A stretch of 64,000 bases of DNA from Streptomyces sp. NBC_01264 (GCF_026340675.1 NZ_JAPEOX010000002.1:682001-746000); one strand, 5' to 3'. Shown: positions 15,799 through 25,269, counted from the stretch's first letter. Numbers and translations: made by a program. The notes: a model not told the origin generated them from the sequence alone.

Positions 15799-17142
15799 TC
15801 AGCAGTCCCGCACGGGCTGCCCGGTTGTGAGCCGGTGCGAGGCCCGGCCGTCGAGGAGGAGCACCGCGAGGGCCCGCAGGGGCTGGCTCAGCGGGACGAA
15901 GGCGCCGTCGGCGGATGCGCCGCCGACGGGTACCGCTCGTACGCCGTGCAGGGCCAGGCGGCTGCCGGTCCGCGCGTACTGGGCCGGGGTGAGCCGGTAG
16001 CCGCAGGGCGGGTCGGTGAGGATCTCCCCCACTGCCGCGGGAGCGTTGTCCGCGCCGCCCAGCGGGACCGGGCCCACCGCGCTCCCCGCCGCCCGGCGCG
16101 CTTCCTCCGAGGCCGCCGCCAGGGGGCCCGTACGGGTGGAGACGTAGGCGAACAGGCCGCGCAGGGCAGCCAGTTGGGAGCCGACCCGACGGCGGTGGTT
16201 GAGCGACGGGTCGGCCCGCTCGGCATCCCCGGCCGCGCCCGCGAGCGCTTCGACGCGACTTTCGATCAGGAGGGCGACCGCGTGCTTGACGCCCGCCGTG
16301 TTGCGCAGGATCCGCTCCTGCCCGTCGCCGGCGGACTGCCCGACCGGGTCGCCGGACACGGGGTCGGTGCGGATGCCGTAGGTCCCGGTGGAATGGCCGG
16401 CCGCGTGCGCCGCCCCGCGTACGTACGTCTCGGACAGGGCGCGGGACTGCGCGTACACCGCCGGGTCGGTGTTGAGGTTGCGCGGCCAGAGGTCGAAGAG
16501 GTCCTTGTCGTACGTCCCCGGCGTCGCCCGGTACTCGTGCAGGTCGTAGACGAGGTGCGGCCGGTGGTCGCGCAGCACGGCGGCCGTCGCCCGCGCCTCG
16601 AGCGAGGTCAGGGCCATGTGGTCGCGGTTGATGTCGGTGCCCCCGGCGTTGGAACGGGTGCCGGCCGCCCGCCCGTCCGGGTTGGCCGTCGGGATCACGA
16701 GCAGGGTGACCGCTTCCAGGAGGCGCAGGTCGGCCGCGTCCCGGGCCCGGGCGAGGTCCCGCACGGTGCTCAGGCACGCCTCGCGCCCCGCCGGTTCGTC
16801 CCCGTGCTGGCTGCACACCAGCAGGACGGTGACGGGGCCGCGGCCCAGGCTCACTAGGCGCAGCGGGCGGCCCCGTACCGTCGTGCCGATGGTCCGGACG
16901 GTGGCGCGGCCGCCGGGCCGGCCGATCGCGTCGAGCAGCTCCCGCTCCTGGGACTCGCTGGTCCAGCGCGCCCCGCCGGTGGCCTCGAAGCCGGTACGCG
17001 GCGCAGTGTCCGTGGCCCGGGAGCCGGTACGCGGCGCACCGTCGGCCGCGCGCACCGGGCCGGAGGTCAGGGCCGCCGCGAGCACGGCCGCCAGGGTTGC
17101 GGCGAGCGCGGACAGGCCGCGCGCCGTCATCTTCTCGATCAC
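15799..17142 (-). CDS. Secreted zinc carboxypeptidase (M14)
   Basis: A 447-residue M14 metallopeptidase with a Sec signal peptide (about 1-33). Zinc ligands H113 and E116 in Q-H-G-D-E-P and H202 in D-L-H-E-Y are present, N-R follows the D-I motif near 171, and E294 in I-E-S-R is the likely catalytic base. Residues about 35-55 carry two imperfect A-P-R-T-G copies. It should trim C-terminal residues from peptides or peptidoglycan stems outside the cell. Confidence 0.87.
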   Translation of the reverse strand: MIEKMTARGLSALAATLAAVLAAALTSGPVRAADGAPRTGSRATDTAPRTGFEATGGARWTSESQERELLDAIGRPGGRATVRTIGTTVRGRPLRLVSLGRGPVTVLLVCSQHGDEPAGREACLSTVRDLARARDAADLRLLEAVTLLVIPTANPDGRAAGTRSNAGGTDINRDHMALTSLEARATAAVLRDHRPHLVYDLHEYRATPGTYDKDLFDLWPRNLNTDPAVYAQSRALSETYVRGAAHAAGHSTGTYGIRTDPVSGDPVGQSAGDGQERILRNTAGVKHAVALLIESRVEALAGAAGDAERADPSLNHRRRVGSQLAALRGLFAYVSTRTGPLAAASEEARRAAGSAVGPVPLGGADNAPAAVGEILTDPPCGYRLTPAQYARTGSRLALHGVRAVPVGGASADGAFVPLSQPLRALAVLLLDGRASHRLTTGQPVRDC

Positions 17143-17190
17143 GCCCCGGTTGTAGCGGGAGCGTGGCCCCTGCCGCAGGGATACGCTCCT

Positions 17191-17218
17191 GAACTCACCC
17201 GGGTGGCCGGGCGAGTTC
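17191..17218 (-). terminator. Possible terminator of the HelD-family gene
   Basis: GAACTC-a-CCCGG and CCGGG-c-GAGTTC pair around a short loop, with one mismatch in the stem, about 65 bases beyond the HelD-family stop. No U tract. Confidence 0.4.
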
Positions 17219-17281
17219 CTCCGGTCCGGGACACCTCGGTGGTGCCGGACGGCCCCACGGGCGCGCGTGCGCGTGGCCCGG

Positions 17282-19558
17282 CTACGGCTGTTCGTCCAGC
17301 CCCTCCGGCAGCCGGCCGGTGTGGAGCACCCGCAGGGTCTGGGTCGCGCGGGTCAGGGCGACGTAGAGGTCGCTGGGCTCGTGGTCCGCCGGTTCCACGA
17401 CGATCACCGTGTCGAACTCGAGGCCCTTGGCCTGCCGCGGAGCGAGCAGGACCACGGGTCGGGTGAGGTCAGGCTCCTCCCCCGCCCGTACGCCGGGCAG
17501 CGCGGCCGCCAGCGCCTCGTGCAGCGGACGCGGCGCGATCACCGCGAGGCGGCCCCCGGCCGGCGCGCCCTCCCGTACCGCGTCGGCCACCGCCGCGGGC
17601 AGGTCGTCGGTCCGCGTCACCCGGGGGCGGCGCCCCGTGGAACGGACCGAGCGCGGCGGTTCGAAGCCGGGGTGCCGGGCCCGGAGCACGGCGGCCGCCA
17701 GCTCCATGATCTCGGCGGGCGTACGGTAGTTGACCGCGAGGCGCACGAGCTCCCAGCGGCCTTCCACGTAGGGCGCGAGGATCTGCTGCCAGGAGCCGCA
17801 GCCGGCTTCGTCGCCGGTCTGGGCCGGGTCGCCCACGAGGGTCATGGAACGGGTCGGGCAGCGCCTCATGAGCAGCCGCCAGGCCATGGCGGACAGCTCC
17901 TGGGCCTCGTCCACGATCACGTGGCCGAAGGCCCAGGTGCGGTCGGCGGCGGCCCGTTCGGCCGCGCTGCGGTGGTCGGCCTCCTCCTGCCGCTCGGCCA
18001 TCCGCTCGGCGTCGATGATGTCGTGGGCCGCGAGGAACTCGTTCTCCATGTCCTCGAACTCGTAGGAGTCCGATCCGGCCGACAGGTCCAGGACGCCCTG
18101 CGCGTACGCGACGCGTTCGAGGCGCTCGCGCTGCTCGGCGGCGCGCCGCGCGGTGTCGTCGACTCCGAGCAGCTCGGCGGCCTCGTCGAGCAGCGGGACG
18201 TCGGCGGGGGTCCAGTCCGCCTCGCCCGTCGTCGTACGCCGGATCAGCGCGACCTGCGCTTCGGGGAGGTAGGTGGGCTCGGCGAGGTAGTCGGAGATCA
18301 GCTGCCGGGGGGTGAGCGGGGGCCACAGCGTGTCGATGGCGGCGTGTACCTCGGCGCTGGTCGCGATCTCCTTGCCCAGCTGGGCGATGTCGTCGGGGCC
18401 CAGCAGGTTGGGGCCGCCGTAGGGGTCGGCGCCGAGCCGGTCGGCGAGCTGTTCGGTGAGGGCGTCGATGATCCGGAAGGCGAAGTACGGGCGCGCCAGG
18501 TTGTGCGGCAGCCCGGTGGCGCGGGCCCGGTCCCGGGCCTCGTGGGCCATGGTCCGGTCGAGCAGCAGGTTCCCGTAGTCGTCGTGGTCGATCACCAGGG
18601 CCGGTTCGGGGACCACGTCGGCGTCCTCGCCGCTGCCCGCGGGCACGGTCTCCGGCAGGGCCTGCCGGTCGCTCACGACGCGGGCGAGGATCCCGGCCAT
18701 CTCGGCGCGCCCCTTGACGGCGGCGGCGCCGGGACGGTCGGCGGCGCTCGCGCGCACGCCGGGGAACAGCTCGCCCGGGGTGGCGAGCAGGACCCCGGTC
18801 TCGCCGAGGGCCGGGAGGACCTCGCCGATGTAGCCGAGGAAGGCCGGGTTCGGCCCGACGATCAGTACGCCGCGCTTGGCGAGCAGCTCGCGGTGCGCGT
18901 AGAGCAGGTACGCGGCGCGGTGCAGGGCCACGGCGGTCTTTCCGGTGCCCGGGCCGCCCTCCACCACCAGGATGCCGCGGTGGGTGGAGCGGATGATGCG
19001 GTCCTGCTCGGCCTGGATGGTCTGCACGATGTCGTGCATCCGGCCGGTCCGGGCGGCGTCGAGGGCGGAGAGCAGCACCGCGTCCGCGTCGGCTCCCTCG
19101 TGGCCGGTGCGTTCGGTGTCGGCGAGGTCGAGGATCTCGTCGTGCAGGGCCGTGACCTCGCGGCCCCGGGTGGTGATGTGGCGGCGCCGGCGCAGCCCCA
19201 TGGGGGAATGGCCGGTCGCGAGATAGAACGGGCGTGCGACATCGGCCCGCCAATCGAGGACGATAGGGGTGCGCTCCGCGTCGTCCTGCCTGATTCCAAT
19301 GCGGCCGATGTGGTGGTCCGAGCCGTCGGAGAACTCCAGGCGGCCGAAACACAGGCCGCTTTCTCCCGAGTTCAGGGCGGAAAGCAAACCGGACTGTTCG
19401 GCGACCACGATGTCCCGTTCCAGTCGCGCCTGGAACCCGCTGCCGGCCTCGCCGAGCGCGCCCCGCACGGCACGTTCGGCCTGCTCCCGCAGGGCGTCGA
19501 GGCGTGCGTAGAGATCCGTGATGAATTGCTGTTCATTCCGGAATTCTTCGGTTGACAA
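17282..19558 (-). CDS. HelD/HelR-family RNA polymerase recycling motor ATPase
   Basis: A 758-residue UvrD/Rep-like helicase-fold ATPase: N-terminal coiled-coil arm (about 1-60), Walker A G-G-P-G-T-G-K-T (about 201-208), Walker B V-I-V-D-E-A-Q-E, and a late Y-V-A-L-T-R-A-T motif. HelD-family proteins dislodge stalled or rifampicin-bound RNA polymerase; HelR members give rifamycin tolerance. I prefer the TTG at 19558 (AGGAG five bases upstream) to the GTG at 19564, which would overlap that ribosome site. No RAE lies upstream, so it may be a constitutive HelD rather than the inducible HelR. Confidence 0.82.
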   Translation of the reverse strand: MSTEEFRNEQQFITDLYARLDALREQAERAVRGALGEAGSGFQARLERDIVVAEQSGLLSALNSGESGLCFGRLEFSDGSDHHIGRIGIRQDDAERTPIVLDWRADVARPFYLATGHSPMGLRRRRHITTRGREVTALHDEILDLADTERTGHEGADADAVLLSALDAARTGRMHDIVQTIQAEQDRIIRSTHRGILVVEGGPGTGKTAVALHRAAYLLYAHRELLAKRGVLIVGPNPAFLGYIGEVLPALGETGVLLATPGELFPGVRASAADRPGAAAVKGRAEMAGILARVVSDRQALPETVPAGSGEDADVVPEPALVIDHDDYGNLLLDRTMAHEARDRARATGLPHNLARPYFAFRIIDALTEQLADRLGADPYGGPNLLGPDDIAQLGKEIATSAEVHAAIDTLWPPLTPRQLISDYLAEPTYLPEAQVALIRRTTTGEADWTPADVPLLDEAAELLGVDDTARRAAEQRERLERVAYAQGVLDLSAGSDSYEFEDMENEFLAAHDIIDAERMAERQEEADHRSAAERAAADRTWAFGHVIVDEAQELSAMAWRLLMRRCPTRSMTLVGDPAQTGDEAGCGSWQQILAPYVEGRWELVRLAVNYRTPAEIMELAAAVLRARHPGFEPPRSVRSTGRRPRVTRTDDLPAAVADAVREGAPAGGRLAVIAPRPLHEALAAALPGVRAGEEPDLTRPVVLLAPRQAKGLEFDTVIVVEPADHEPSDLYVALTRATQTLRVLHTGRLPEGLDEQP

Positions 19559-19596
19559 TTCCACTCCTGACGCGGTACGGTGTCTCCATAAGCTTC

Positions 19597-19633
19597 TTCA
19601 CATCTAAGGTTTCCCTTCGATGTGAAACGTCAA
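19597..19633 (-). promoter_or_regulatory. Interrupted palindrome in the HelD-family promoter/leader
   Basis: TTCACATC (19597-19604) and GATGTGAA (19619-19626) are perfect inverted repeats. Inside them AAGG/CCTT pairs again, making a bulged stem. A TTGACG -35-like element (19628-19633) abuts it on the minus strand. It could be an operator or an mRNA hairpin. Confidence 0.45.
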
Positions 19634-19640
19634 ATATACG

Positions 19641-19684
19641 CACACAAACACCCCGGCCGTCAATCGGTCCGGGGTGTTTGTGTG
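19641..19684 (-). terminator. Terminator after the carbonic anhydrase gene
   Basis: A perfect 16-pair stem with a 12-base loop (arms 19641-19656 and 19669-19684), 37 bases beyond the carbonic anhydrase stop. It isolates that gene from the HelD-family promoter. Confidence 0.75.
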
Positions 19685-19720
19685 TGCTGTTCGTGCGTGG
19701 TGCCGATATGCGAGCGGTGT

Positions 19721-20488
19721 TTATCGCTCGGAGCGCAGCATGCGGACCCGCTGGTCGAACAGGTCGTAGCGTGCGACCGCCACGGCGAGCCGGCCGGTGG
19801 CTATCCTGCGGGCCAGGTCCGGCTCCGCCGCGAGCAGGTCCCGGGTCCGGCGCGCGTGGGCGTCGATGGTGGCGGCGACCCGTGCCTCGCCGTGCTGGCC
19901 GTGGTCGATGGACGGCCGGATCCGCTCCGCCAGGTACTGGATGTGAGCGGGCAGCTCGGTGCCCGTCTCGTCGGCGTGCACCGCGGCGCCGACGGCCCCG
20001 CACGACTGGTGGGCGAGGACCAGGACCAGGGGGACGTCGAGCTCCAGGACCCCGTACGCGATGCTGCCGAGCACCGCCTCGTCCAGCACCTCTCCCGCCG
20101 CGCGCACGGTCAGCAGATCCCCGAGCCCCTGGTCGAAGACGAGCTCGGGCGGCACCCGGGAGTCGACGCAGCCCAGCACGATCGCGAAGGGGTGCTGCTC
20201 CCGGGCCACTTGGAGCCGTACGGAACGCGACTCGTGCGGGTGCTGCTGGCGGTACGCCGCCCAGCGCCGGTTCCCGGCCGCCAGGCGCCGCAGCGCCTCC
20301 TCCGGGGTCTGCGGACGGGCCCCGTCCAGGGCCTCGGCGGAGGCCTCGGAGGCGGAGGCGGGGAAGACGGAGCCGAGCCCGAGGACGGCCCCGGCGGACC
20401 CGGCGGCCGCCGTGCCGGCCAGGGCGGTGCGCAGGAGGAGGCGGCGACTGGGTGAACTGGCGGAAGCCGCCTGTGTGTTCGAAGACAT
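19721..20488 (-). CDS. Tat-exported beta-class carbonic anhydrase
   Basis: A 255-residue protein with a twin-arginine signal (S-R-R-L-L-L-R, long A/G-rich core, about 1-47). Zinc and catalytic residues of beta carbonic anhydrases are present: C107-x-D109-x-R111 and H160-x-x-C163. It interconverts carbon dioxide and bicarbonate outside the membrane. Transcription is monocistronic between a strong terminator and a gene remnant. Confidence 0.9.
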   Translation of the reverse strand: MSSNTQAASASSPSRRLLLRTALAGTAAAGSAGAVLGLGSVFPASASEASAEALDGARPQTPEEALRRLAAGNRRWAAYRQQHPHESRSVRLQVAREQHPFAIVLGCVDSRVPPELVFDQGLGDLLTVRAAGEVLDEAVLGSIAYGVLELDVPLVLVLAHQSCGAVGAAVHADETGTELPAHIQYLAERIRPSIDHGQHGEARVAATIDAHARRTRDLLAAEPDLARRIATGRLAVAVARYDLFDQRVRMLRSER

Positions 20489-20575
20489 TCGGGGACGCTA
20501 ACCCCGCACCGGCCCGCCGGGACCACCCCCGGACGGAAATGGCGGGTTCCTCCCGGAGCCCGGCTCGATCAGGAC

Positions 20576-20653
20576 ATGCTCCGGACCGAGATCGGCCCCG
20601 GCCTCGACGAGCGGGAACTCGATGCGGTCGAGGCGCGGTTCGGCTTAGCCTTC
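20576..20653 (+). pseudogene. Remnant of a SMI1/KNR4-type gene start
   Basis: The first about 24 codons read M-L-R-T-E-I-G-P-G-L-D-E-R-E-L-D-A-V-E-A-R-F-G, which resembles the N-terminal helix of SMI1/KNR4 (toxin-immunity or cell-wall) proteins. The similarity ends abruptly and the frame then runs antisense into paaK. No complete domain exists, so I read it as a truncated relic. Confidence 0.4.
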
Positions 20654-20690
20654 TCCCCGTCTACGGCCACCGGCATGCCGGGGCTGCCGG

Positions 20691-22037
20691 TCACCGCTCG
20701 CGGGAGTCGACCAGGCGGCGGAGTTTGCCGACCGAGCGTTCGAGGGTTTCCGGGTCGACGATGTCGACGGTGACCGAGACCCCGACCCCGTCCTTGACTC
20801 CCTTGGCGAGGGTGCCCGCGGCGGCGGTGCGTTCGCCCGGAGTCGCGTCCGGGCGTGCCTCCACGCGGACGGTCAGGTGGTCCATCCGGCCGCGCCGGGT
20901 CAACTCCAGCTGGTGGTGCGGGGACAGGGCGGGGATGCGCAGGACGATTTCCTCGATCTGGGTGGGGAAGACGTTGACTCCGCGCAGGATGATCATGTCG
21001 TCACAGCGGCCGGTGACCTTCTCCATCCGCCGGAAGGCGGGCCTGGCCGTGCCGGGCAGCAGCCGGGTGAGGTCGCGGGTGCGGTAGCGGATGATGGGCA
21101 TGGCTTCCTTGGTCAGGGAAGTGAAGGCCAGCTCTCCGCTTTCGCCGTCGGGCAGGACCTCGTCCGAGAGCGGGTCGAGCACCTCGGGGTAGAAGTGGTC
21201 CTCCCAGATGTGCAGTCCGTCCTTGGTCTCGACGCATTCGGCGGAGACGCCGGGGCCGATGACCTCGGACAGGCCGTAGATGTCGACGGCGTGGATGTCG
21301 AGGCGTTCCTCGATCTCGGAGCGCATCTGCTCGGTCCAGGGTTCCGCACCGAAGATGCCGATCTCCAGCGAGGTGGTACGGGGGTCCACGCCTTGGCGCT
21401 CGAACTCGTCGAGGAGCGCGAGCATGTAGGAGGGGGTGACCATGATGATTCTGGGCTTGAAGTCCTGGATGATCTGCACCTGTCGCGCCGTCATGCCGCC
21501 GGAGGCCGGAATGACGGTGCAGCCGGCGCGTTCGGCTCCGTAGTGGGCGCCGAGTCCGCCGGTGAACAGGCCGTACCCGAAGGCGTTGTGCAGGATGTCG
21601 CCGGGCCGGCCGCCTGCGGCGCGGATGCAGCGGGCCACGACGTCGGCCCACAGGGAGAGGTCCCGCTCGGTGTAACCGACCACGGTGGGGCGCCCGGTGG
21701 TGCCGCTGGAGGCGTGGATGCGGCGGACATCGGCCGTCGGGACGGCGAACATGCCGAACGGGTAGCTGTCGCGCAGGTCGGCCTTAGTGGTGAACGGGAA
21801 CCGGGCCAGGTCCGCGAGGGTGCGGCAGTCCTCCGGCTTGACGCCGGCCCGGTCGAACTTGCGGCGGTAGAGCTCGACGTTGCGGTACGCGTGCCGGAGA
21901 GTGTCCTGCAGGCGGGCGAGTTGTACGGTCCTCAGCTCTTCGGCGGTCATCCGTTCCGCGGCGTCCAGCAGGCCCGGAGGGGGCGTCTCACCGACTCGGC
22001 GGACCAGGCCGTCGGGAACTGTCGTGCTGGTGCTCAT
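20691..22037 (-). CDS. paaK: Phenylacetate-CoA ligase
   Basis: A 448-residue member of the ANL superfamily: phosphate-binding S-S-G-T-T-G-R-P-T (110-118), the Y-G-L-S-E-V adenine motif, and Y-R-T-R-D-L with R-C-D-D-M-I in the hinge. It activates phenylacetate (or a related aryl acid) with ATP and CoA. Start ATG 22037 has AAGGAG and overlaps the paaI stop as ATGA. The ring-oxidation genes paaABCDE are absent from the window, so it may feed a different aryl-CoA route. Confidence 0.9.
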   Translation of the reverse strand: MSTSTTVPDGLVRRVGETPPPGLLDAAERMTAEELRTVQLARLQDTLRHAYRNVELYRRKFDRAGVKPEDCRTLADLARFPFTTKADLRDSYPFGMFAVPTADVRRIHASSGTTGRPTVVGYTERDLSLWADVVARCIRAAGGRPGDILHNAFGYGLFTGGLGAHYGAERAGCTVIPASGGMTARQVQIIQDFKPRIIMVTPSYMLALLDEFERQGVDPRTTSLEIGIFGAEPWTEQMRSEIEERLDIHAVDIYGLSEVIGPGVSAECVETKDGLHIWEDHFYPEVLDPLSDEVLPDGESGELAFTSLTKEAMPIIRYRTRDLTRLLPGTARPAFRRMEKVTGRCDDMIILRGVNVFPTQIEEIVLRIPALSPHHQLELTRRGRMDHLTVRVEARPDATPGERTAAAGTLAKGVKDGVGVSVTVDIVDPETLERSVGKLRRLVDSRER

Positions 22038-22465
22038 GGCTTCTCCTTGGCGGGCCTGAGGGTGCGGCTTCGGCCGCGGAACTCCGCGATCACCTCGTCG
22101 CCGCGCTGGATGGTGACGTCGTAGATGCCGCTGCGTCCGTAGCGGGTGCGTTCCTGTGCGGTGGCCACCAGCAGATCGCCCTGGTGGGCCGGCGCGACGA
22201 AGGTGATGTCCGCACCCGCGGCCACGGTGACGGGCCCGTGGCTGTTGCACGCGCAGGCGAACGCGGTGTCCGCCAGGAGGAACAGATAGCCGCCGTGGGC
22301 GATGCCGTGGCCGTTGACCATCTCGGCAGTCACGGTCATGTGCGCGACGGCAGTTCCGTCGCATGCCATCCGGAGGTCGATGCTCAGGTTCCGGGACGCC
22401 GCGTCGGCGGCGAACATCGCATGAGCGGGGCCTTGTTGAACAGGTGCGGGTGTTGTTCTGTCCAT
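22034..22465 (-). CDS. paaI: PaaI-type hotdog thioesterase
   Basis: A 143-residue hotdog-fold acyl-CoA thioesterase with the family signature N-G-H-G-I-A-H-G-G-Y-L-F-L-L-A-D-T-A, including the catalytic Asp. It recycles CoA from dead-end aryl-acyl-CoA intermediates. The start is ATG 22465 with AAGGTGG nearby; the longer in-frame start would run through the operator. First gene of the operon with paaK. Confidence 0.9.
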   Translation of the reverse strand: MDRTTPAPVQQGPAHAMFAADAASRNLSIDLRMACDGTAVAHMTVTAEMVNGHGIAHGGYLFLLADTAFACACNSHGPVTVAAGADITFVAPAHQGDLLVATAQERTRYGRSGIYDVTIQRGDEVIAEFRGRSRTLRPAKEKP

Positions 22466-22490
22466 GTGCTCTTCACCACCTTGGCTACCG

Positions 22491-22504
22491 ACCGAACATT
22501 CGGT
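22491..22504. promoter_or_regulatory. PaaR-type (TetR) operator between divergent paa genes
   Basis: ACCGAACATTCGGT has perfect six-base arms around CA and matches the general form of actinobacterial PaaR sites. It lies 26 bases from the paaI start and 65 from the thiolase start, placed to control both directions. No PaaR-like gene is adjacent. Confidence 0.6.
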
Positions 22505-22568
22505 TAGCGTTTCGGTGCGATTCAAGTAATCCCACATCGGAACTGCCTGTCAAGAGGTGGAGACATCC

Positions 22569-23789
22569 ATGCCTGAGGTCTACCTGGTCGACGGGGCACG
22601 CACCCCGCAGGGCCGCTACGGCGGCGCCCTGGCCTCCGTACGGCCGGACGACCTGGCCGCACTGGTCGTCGGTGAAGCGGTCCGCCGGGCCGGCGTCCCC
22701 GCCGAGGCGGTGGACGAGGTCATCCTCGGCGCCGCCAACCAGGCCGGCGAGGACAACCGCGACGTGGCCCGCATGGCCGTGCTCCTCGCCGGGCTCCCCC
22801 ACACCGTCCCCGGCTACACCGTCAACCGGCTGTGCGCCTCGGGGCTGACGGCCGTGGCCTCCGCGGCGCAGGCCATCCGCTCCGGCGAGGCCGAGGTCGT
22901 GGTCGCGGGCGGCGTGGAGTCGATGACGCGCGCGCCCTGGGTCATGCAGAAGCCCGGCACCCCGTGGGCCAAGCCCGGCGAGATCGTCGACACGTCCCTC
23001 GGCTGGCGTTTCACCAACCCCCGTTTCACCGCCGCCGATCGCGCCGTGCCGGGCGACGCCGGGCCCGAGGCGGTCAGGACCACCTTGTCCATGGGCGAGA
23101 CGGCCGAGGAGGTCGCGGCGCTCGACGGGATCACCCGTAGGGAATCGGACGCCTTCGCGCTCCGCAGCCACCAGCGGGCCGTGGCGGCCCGGCTCGCGGG
23201 CCGCTTCGACCGGGAGATCGTGCCCGTGCCGGTCAAGGACGGCGCGGTCACCGAGGACGAGAATCCCCGGCCGTCCACCACCCTGGACAGACTCGGCACG
23301 TTGCGCACGATCTTCCGGGAGGGCGGGATCGTCACCGCGGGTTCCTCGTCCCCGCTGTCGGACGGCGCGGCCGCCCTGGTGGTGGCGAGCGGAGCGGCCG
23401 TCGAGCGCTACGGTCTGACCCCGCGCGCCCGTATCGTCACCTCCGCGTCGGCGGGCCTGCAGCCCAACCTCATGGGCCTGGGCCCGGTCCCGGCGACCGA
23501 GAAGGCGCTGGCCCGAGCGGGCTGGCGGAGCGGTGACCTGGGAGCCGTGGAGCTGAACGAGGCGTTCGCCGCGCAGGCACTGGCGGTCATCCGCCGGCTC
23601 CAGCTGGACGAAGAGCGGGTCAACGCCGACGGTGGCGCCATCGCGCTCGGCCACCCGCTCGGAGCGTCCGGTGCCCGAATCCTGCTCACCCTGATCGGCC
23701 GGCTCGAACGCGAGGACGCCCGCCGCGGCCTGGCCACGCTCTGCGTGGGCGTCGGCCAGGGCGTCGCCATGCTGGTGGAACGCGTATGA
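22569..23789 (+). CDS. Acetyl-CoA acyltransferase / beta-ketoadipyl-CoA thiolase
   Basis: A 406-residue thiolase with nucleophile C89 (N-R-L-C-A-S-G), H362 in G-H-P-L-G-A-S-G and C392 in L-C-V-G-V-G-Q-G. The family includes PaaJ and PcaF, which cleave 3-oxoadipyl-CoA to succinyl-CoA and acetyl-CoA. Start ATG 22569 follows GGTGGAG; its stop overlaps the next start (ATGA). Since the pca operon at 38-43 kb has no pcaF, this enzyme could serve both routes. Confidence 0.88.
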   Translation: MPEVYLVDGARTPQGRYGGALASVRPDDLAALVVGEAVRRAGVPAEAVDEVILGAANQAGEDNRDVARMAVLLAGLPHTVPGYTVNRLCASGLTAVASAAQAIRSGEAEVVVAGGVESMTRAPWVMQKPGTPWAKPGEIVDTSLGWRFTNPRFTAADRAVPGDAGPEAVRTTLSMGETAEEVAALDGITRRESDAFALRSHQRAVAARLAGRFDREIVPVPVKDGAVTEDENPRPSTTLDRLGTLRTIFREGGIVTAGSSSPLSDGAAALVVASGAAVERYGLTPRARIVTSASAGLQPNLMGLGPVPATEKALARAGWRSGDLGAVELNEAFAAQALAVIRRLQLDEERVNADGGAIALGHPLGASGARILLTLIGRLEREDARRGLATLCVGVGQGVAMLVERV

Positions 23790-24553
23790 GCGACAGCGGC
23801 ACCTATCGGACGCTGATCGTGGAGGAACGCGAGGACCGCGTGGTGGTCACGCTGCACCGCCCCGGCGCCCGCAACGCCATCAGTGGGCTCATGATCGGGG
23901 AACTGCACGAGGTGTGCGCCCTGCTGGAGCGCGAGCCCCGCCTGCTGCTGCTCACCGGCCACGGCGGCGTCTTCGCCGGTGGCGCCGACATCGCCGAACT
24001 GCTGGAACGCGGCCGCGACGAAGCGCTGCGGGGCATCAACAGCCGCCTGTTCGAGCGGATCCGCAGACTGCCGATGCCCACCGTGGCCGCGGTCGACGGG
24101 TGGGCGCTGGGTGGGGGTGCGGAACTGGCCTACGCCTGTGACATCCGCCTGGCGGGCCCCGACGCGGTGTTCGGGAACCCCGAACCGGGTCTCGGGATCC
24201 TCGCCGCCGCCGGGGCGTGCTGGAGGCTGCCGGAGCTGGTCGGCGAGTCGATCGCCAAACAGGTCCTGCTCGCCGGCCGCAACCTCGACGCCTCCGCCGC
24301 ACTGGCCTGCGGGCTGGTCATCGACGTCGTCCCGGCGGACGACCTGCTGACGGAGGCGCACGCCCTGCTGGATCGCATGGCGCGCTCCTCCGCCGTCGCA
24401 CTGCGGCTGACGAAGCTCGTCGCCGGCGCCCCGGGCGCCCACCCGGTGGCCGACGACCTCGCACAGGCCGTGCTCTTCGAGGGGCAGGACAAACGGGACC
24501 GCATGACCCGGTTCCTGGAGAAGAAGGCGGACCGCACGGATCGGGAGGCATGA
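23786..24553 (+). CDS. Enoyl-CoA hydratase/isomerase (crotonase)
   Basis: A 255-residue crotonase-fold enzyme. Both catalytic glutamates of true hydratases are in place (E113 in G-G-G-A-E-L-A and E133 in N-P-E-P-G-L-G), and the oxyanion-hole A-G-G-A-D is at 64-68. It hydrates unsaturated acyl-CoA, likely in the same aryl-acid pathway as the coupled thiolase. Confidence 0.9.
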   Translation: MSDSGTYRTLIVEEREDRVVVTLHRPGARNAISGLMIGELHEVCALLEREPRLLLLTGHGGVFAGGADIAELLERGRDEALRGINSRLFERIRRLPMPTVAAVDGWALGGGAELAYACDIRLAGPDAVFGNPEPGLGILAAAGACWRLPELVGESIAKQVLLAGRNLDASAALACGLVIDVVPADDLLTEAHALLDRMARSSAVALRLTKLVAGAPGAHPVADDLAQAVLFEGQDKRDRMTRFLEKKADRTDREA

Positions 24554-24576
24554 CCCACCGGAGCGTTCAGTAAAAC

Positions 24577-24628
24577 GAACGTAAGGTTCGCCATACCGGA
24601 GTCGTACGTTATAGTGAACGCATGGTTC
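24577..24628 (+). promoter_or_regulatory. Promoter with paired operators of the XRE-cupin regulator
   Basis: Two copies of GAAC-N5-GTTC (24577-24589 and 24616-24628) with conserved centres (gtaag, gcatg) bracket a TATAGT -10 box (24610-24615). The first lies at the -35 region, the second over the start point, the layout of an autorepressed promoter. Confidence 0.6.
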
Positions 24629-24632
24629 ATTC

Positions 24633-25232
24633 ATGCACCGTCCGGGATCACTGATGACGCCTCCCCCTCCGACCGGCCGCCGACCGGTCAGCAGCACCGC
24701 GGCCGCCGTCGGCGCGAAGATCCGTCTGCGCCGCCAACAGCGCGGCATGAGCGCCGCGGAGATGGCCCGCCGCGCCGGACTGAGCAAGGCCACGCTCTCG
24801 CAGCTGGAGTCCGGCAACGGCAATCCGACGATCGACACCCTCGACGCGATCGCGATCGCCCTGCGGATCCCGATCGCCGACCTGCTGGCGCGCGACGCCG
24901 ACACCGGGCCGGTCTTCCGGGCCGGCACGGACGCCGAGCCGGGCGAGGTCTCCCGGGAGCTGCTGCGCCGCATCAGCAGCGGCAACAGCCTGGAGATCTG
25001 GCGGCTGCGCATTCCGCCCGAGACGGAGCTCGCCGGTGTCCCCCACGCCACCGGCACCATCGAGCACCTGCTCATCGCCACCGGCTACGTCACCGCAGGC
25101 CCGGTCGAGGCTCCGCAGGACCTCGGTCCCGGCGACATGCTCGCCTTCGCCGGGGACGCCCCGCACTTCTATCGCACCGGCGCCGAGGAGGTGGACATCA
25201 CCGTCGTCTTCGCCTCACCCATCAGCACTTGA
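24633..25232 (+). CDS. XRE-family regulator with C-terminal cupin domain
   Basis: A 199-residue regulator: helix-turn-helix at about 38-60 (A-E-M-A-R-R-A-G-L-S-K-A-T-L-S-Q-L-E) and a cupin sensor at about 115-195 with a Pro-Gly-Asp turn (G-P-G-D-M). An alternative ATG at 24654 also has only a weak ribosome site. It precedes the threonine aldolase by 37 bases in the same direction and probably controls it. Regulators of this type often sense amino acids or their breakdown products. Confidence 0.85.
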   Translation: MHRPGSLMTPPPPTGRRPVSSTAAAVGAKIRLRRQQRGMSAAEMARRAGLSKATLSQLESGNGNPTIDTLDAIAIALRIPIADLLARDADTGPVFRAGTDAEPGEVSRELLRRISSGNSLEIWRLRIPPETELAGVPHATGTIEHLLIATGYVTAGPVEAPQDLGPGDMLAFAGDAPHFYRTGAEEVDITVVFASPIST

Positions 25233-25269
25233 GTACCCGAGTACCTGAGCGACAAGGAAGTCCCCCCAC

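Noticed and set aside
17267..19555. A 762-codon plus-strand frame opposite the HelD-family gene
   Set aside because: Low-complexity composition and no ribosome site; the minus strand has Walker motifs and family sequence.
19597..19626. Reading the palindrome upstream of the HelD-family gene as an RAE
   Set aside because: It shares neither the GGGGCTTGC core nor the 19-base length of the element found at rox.
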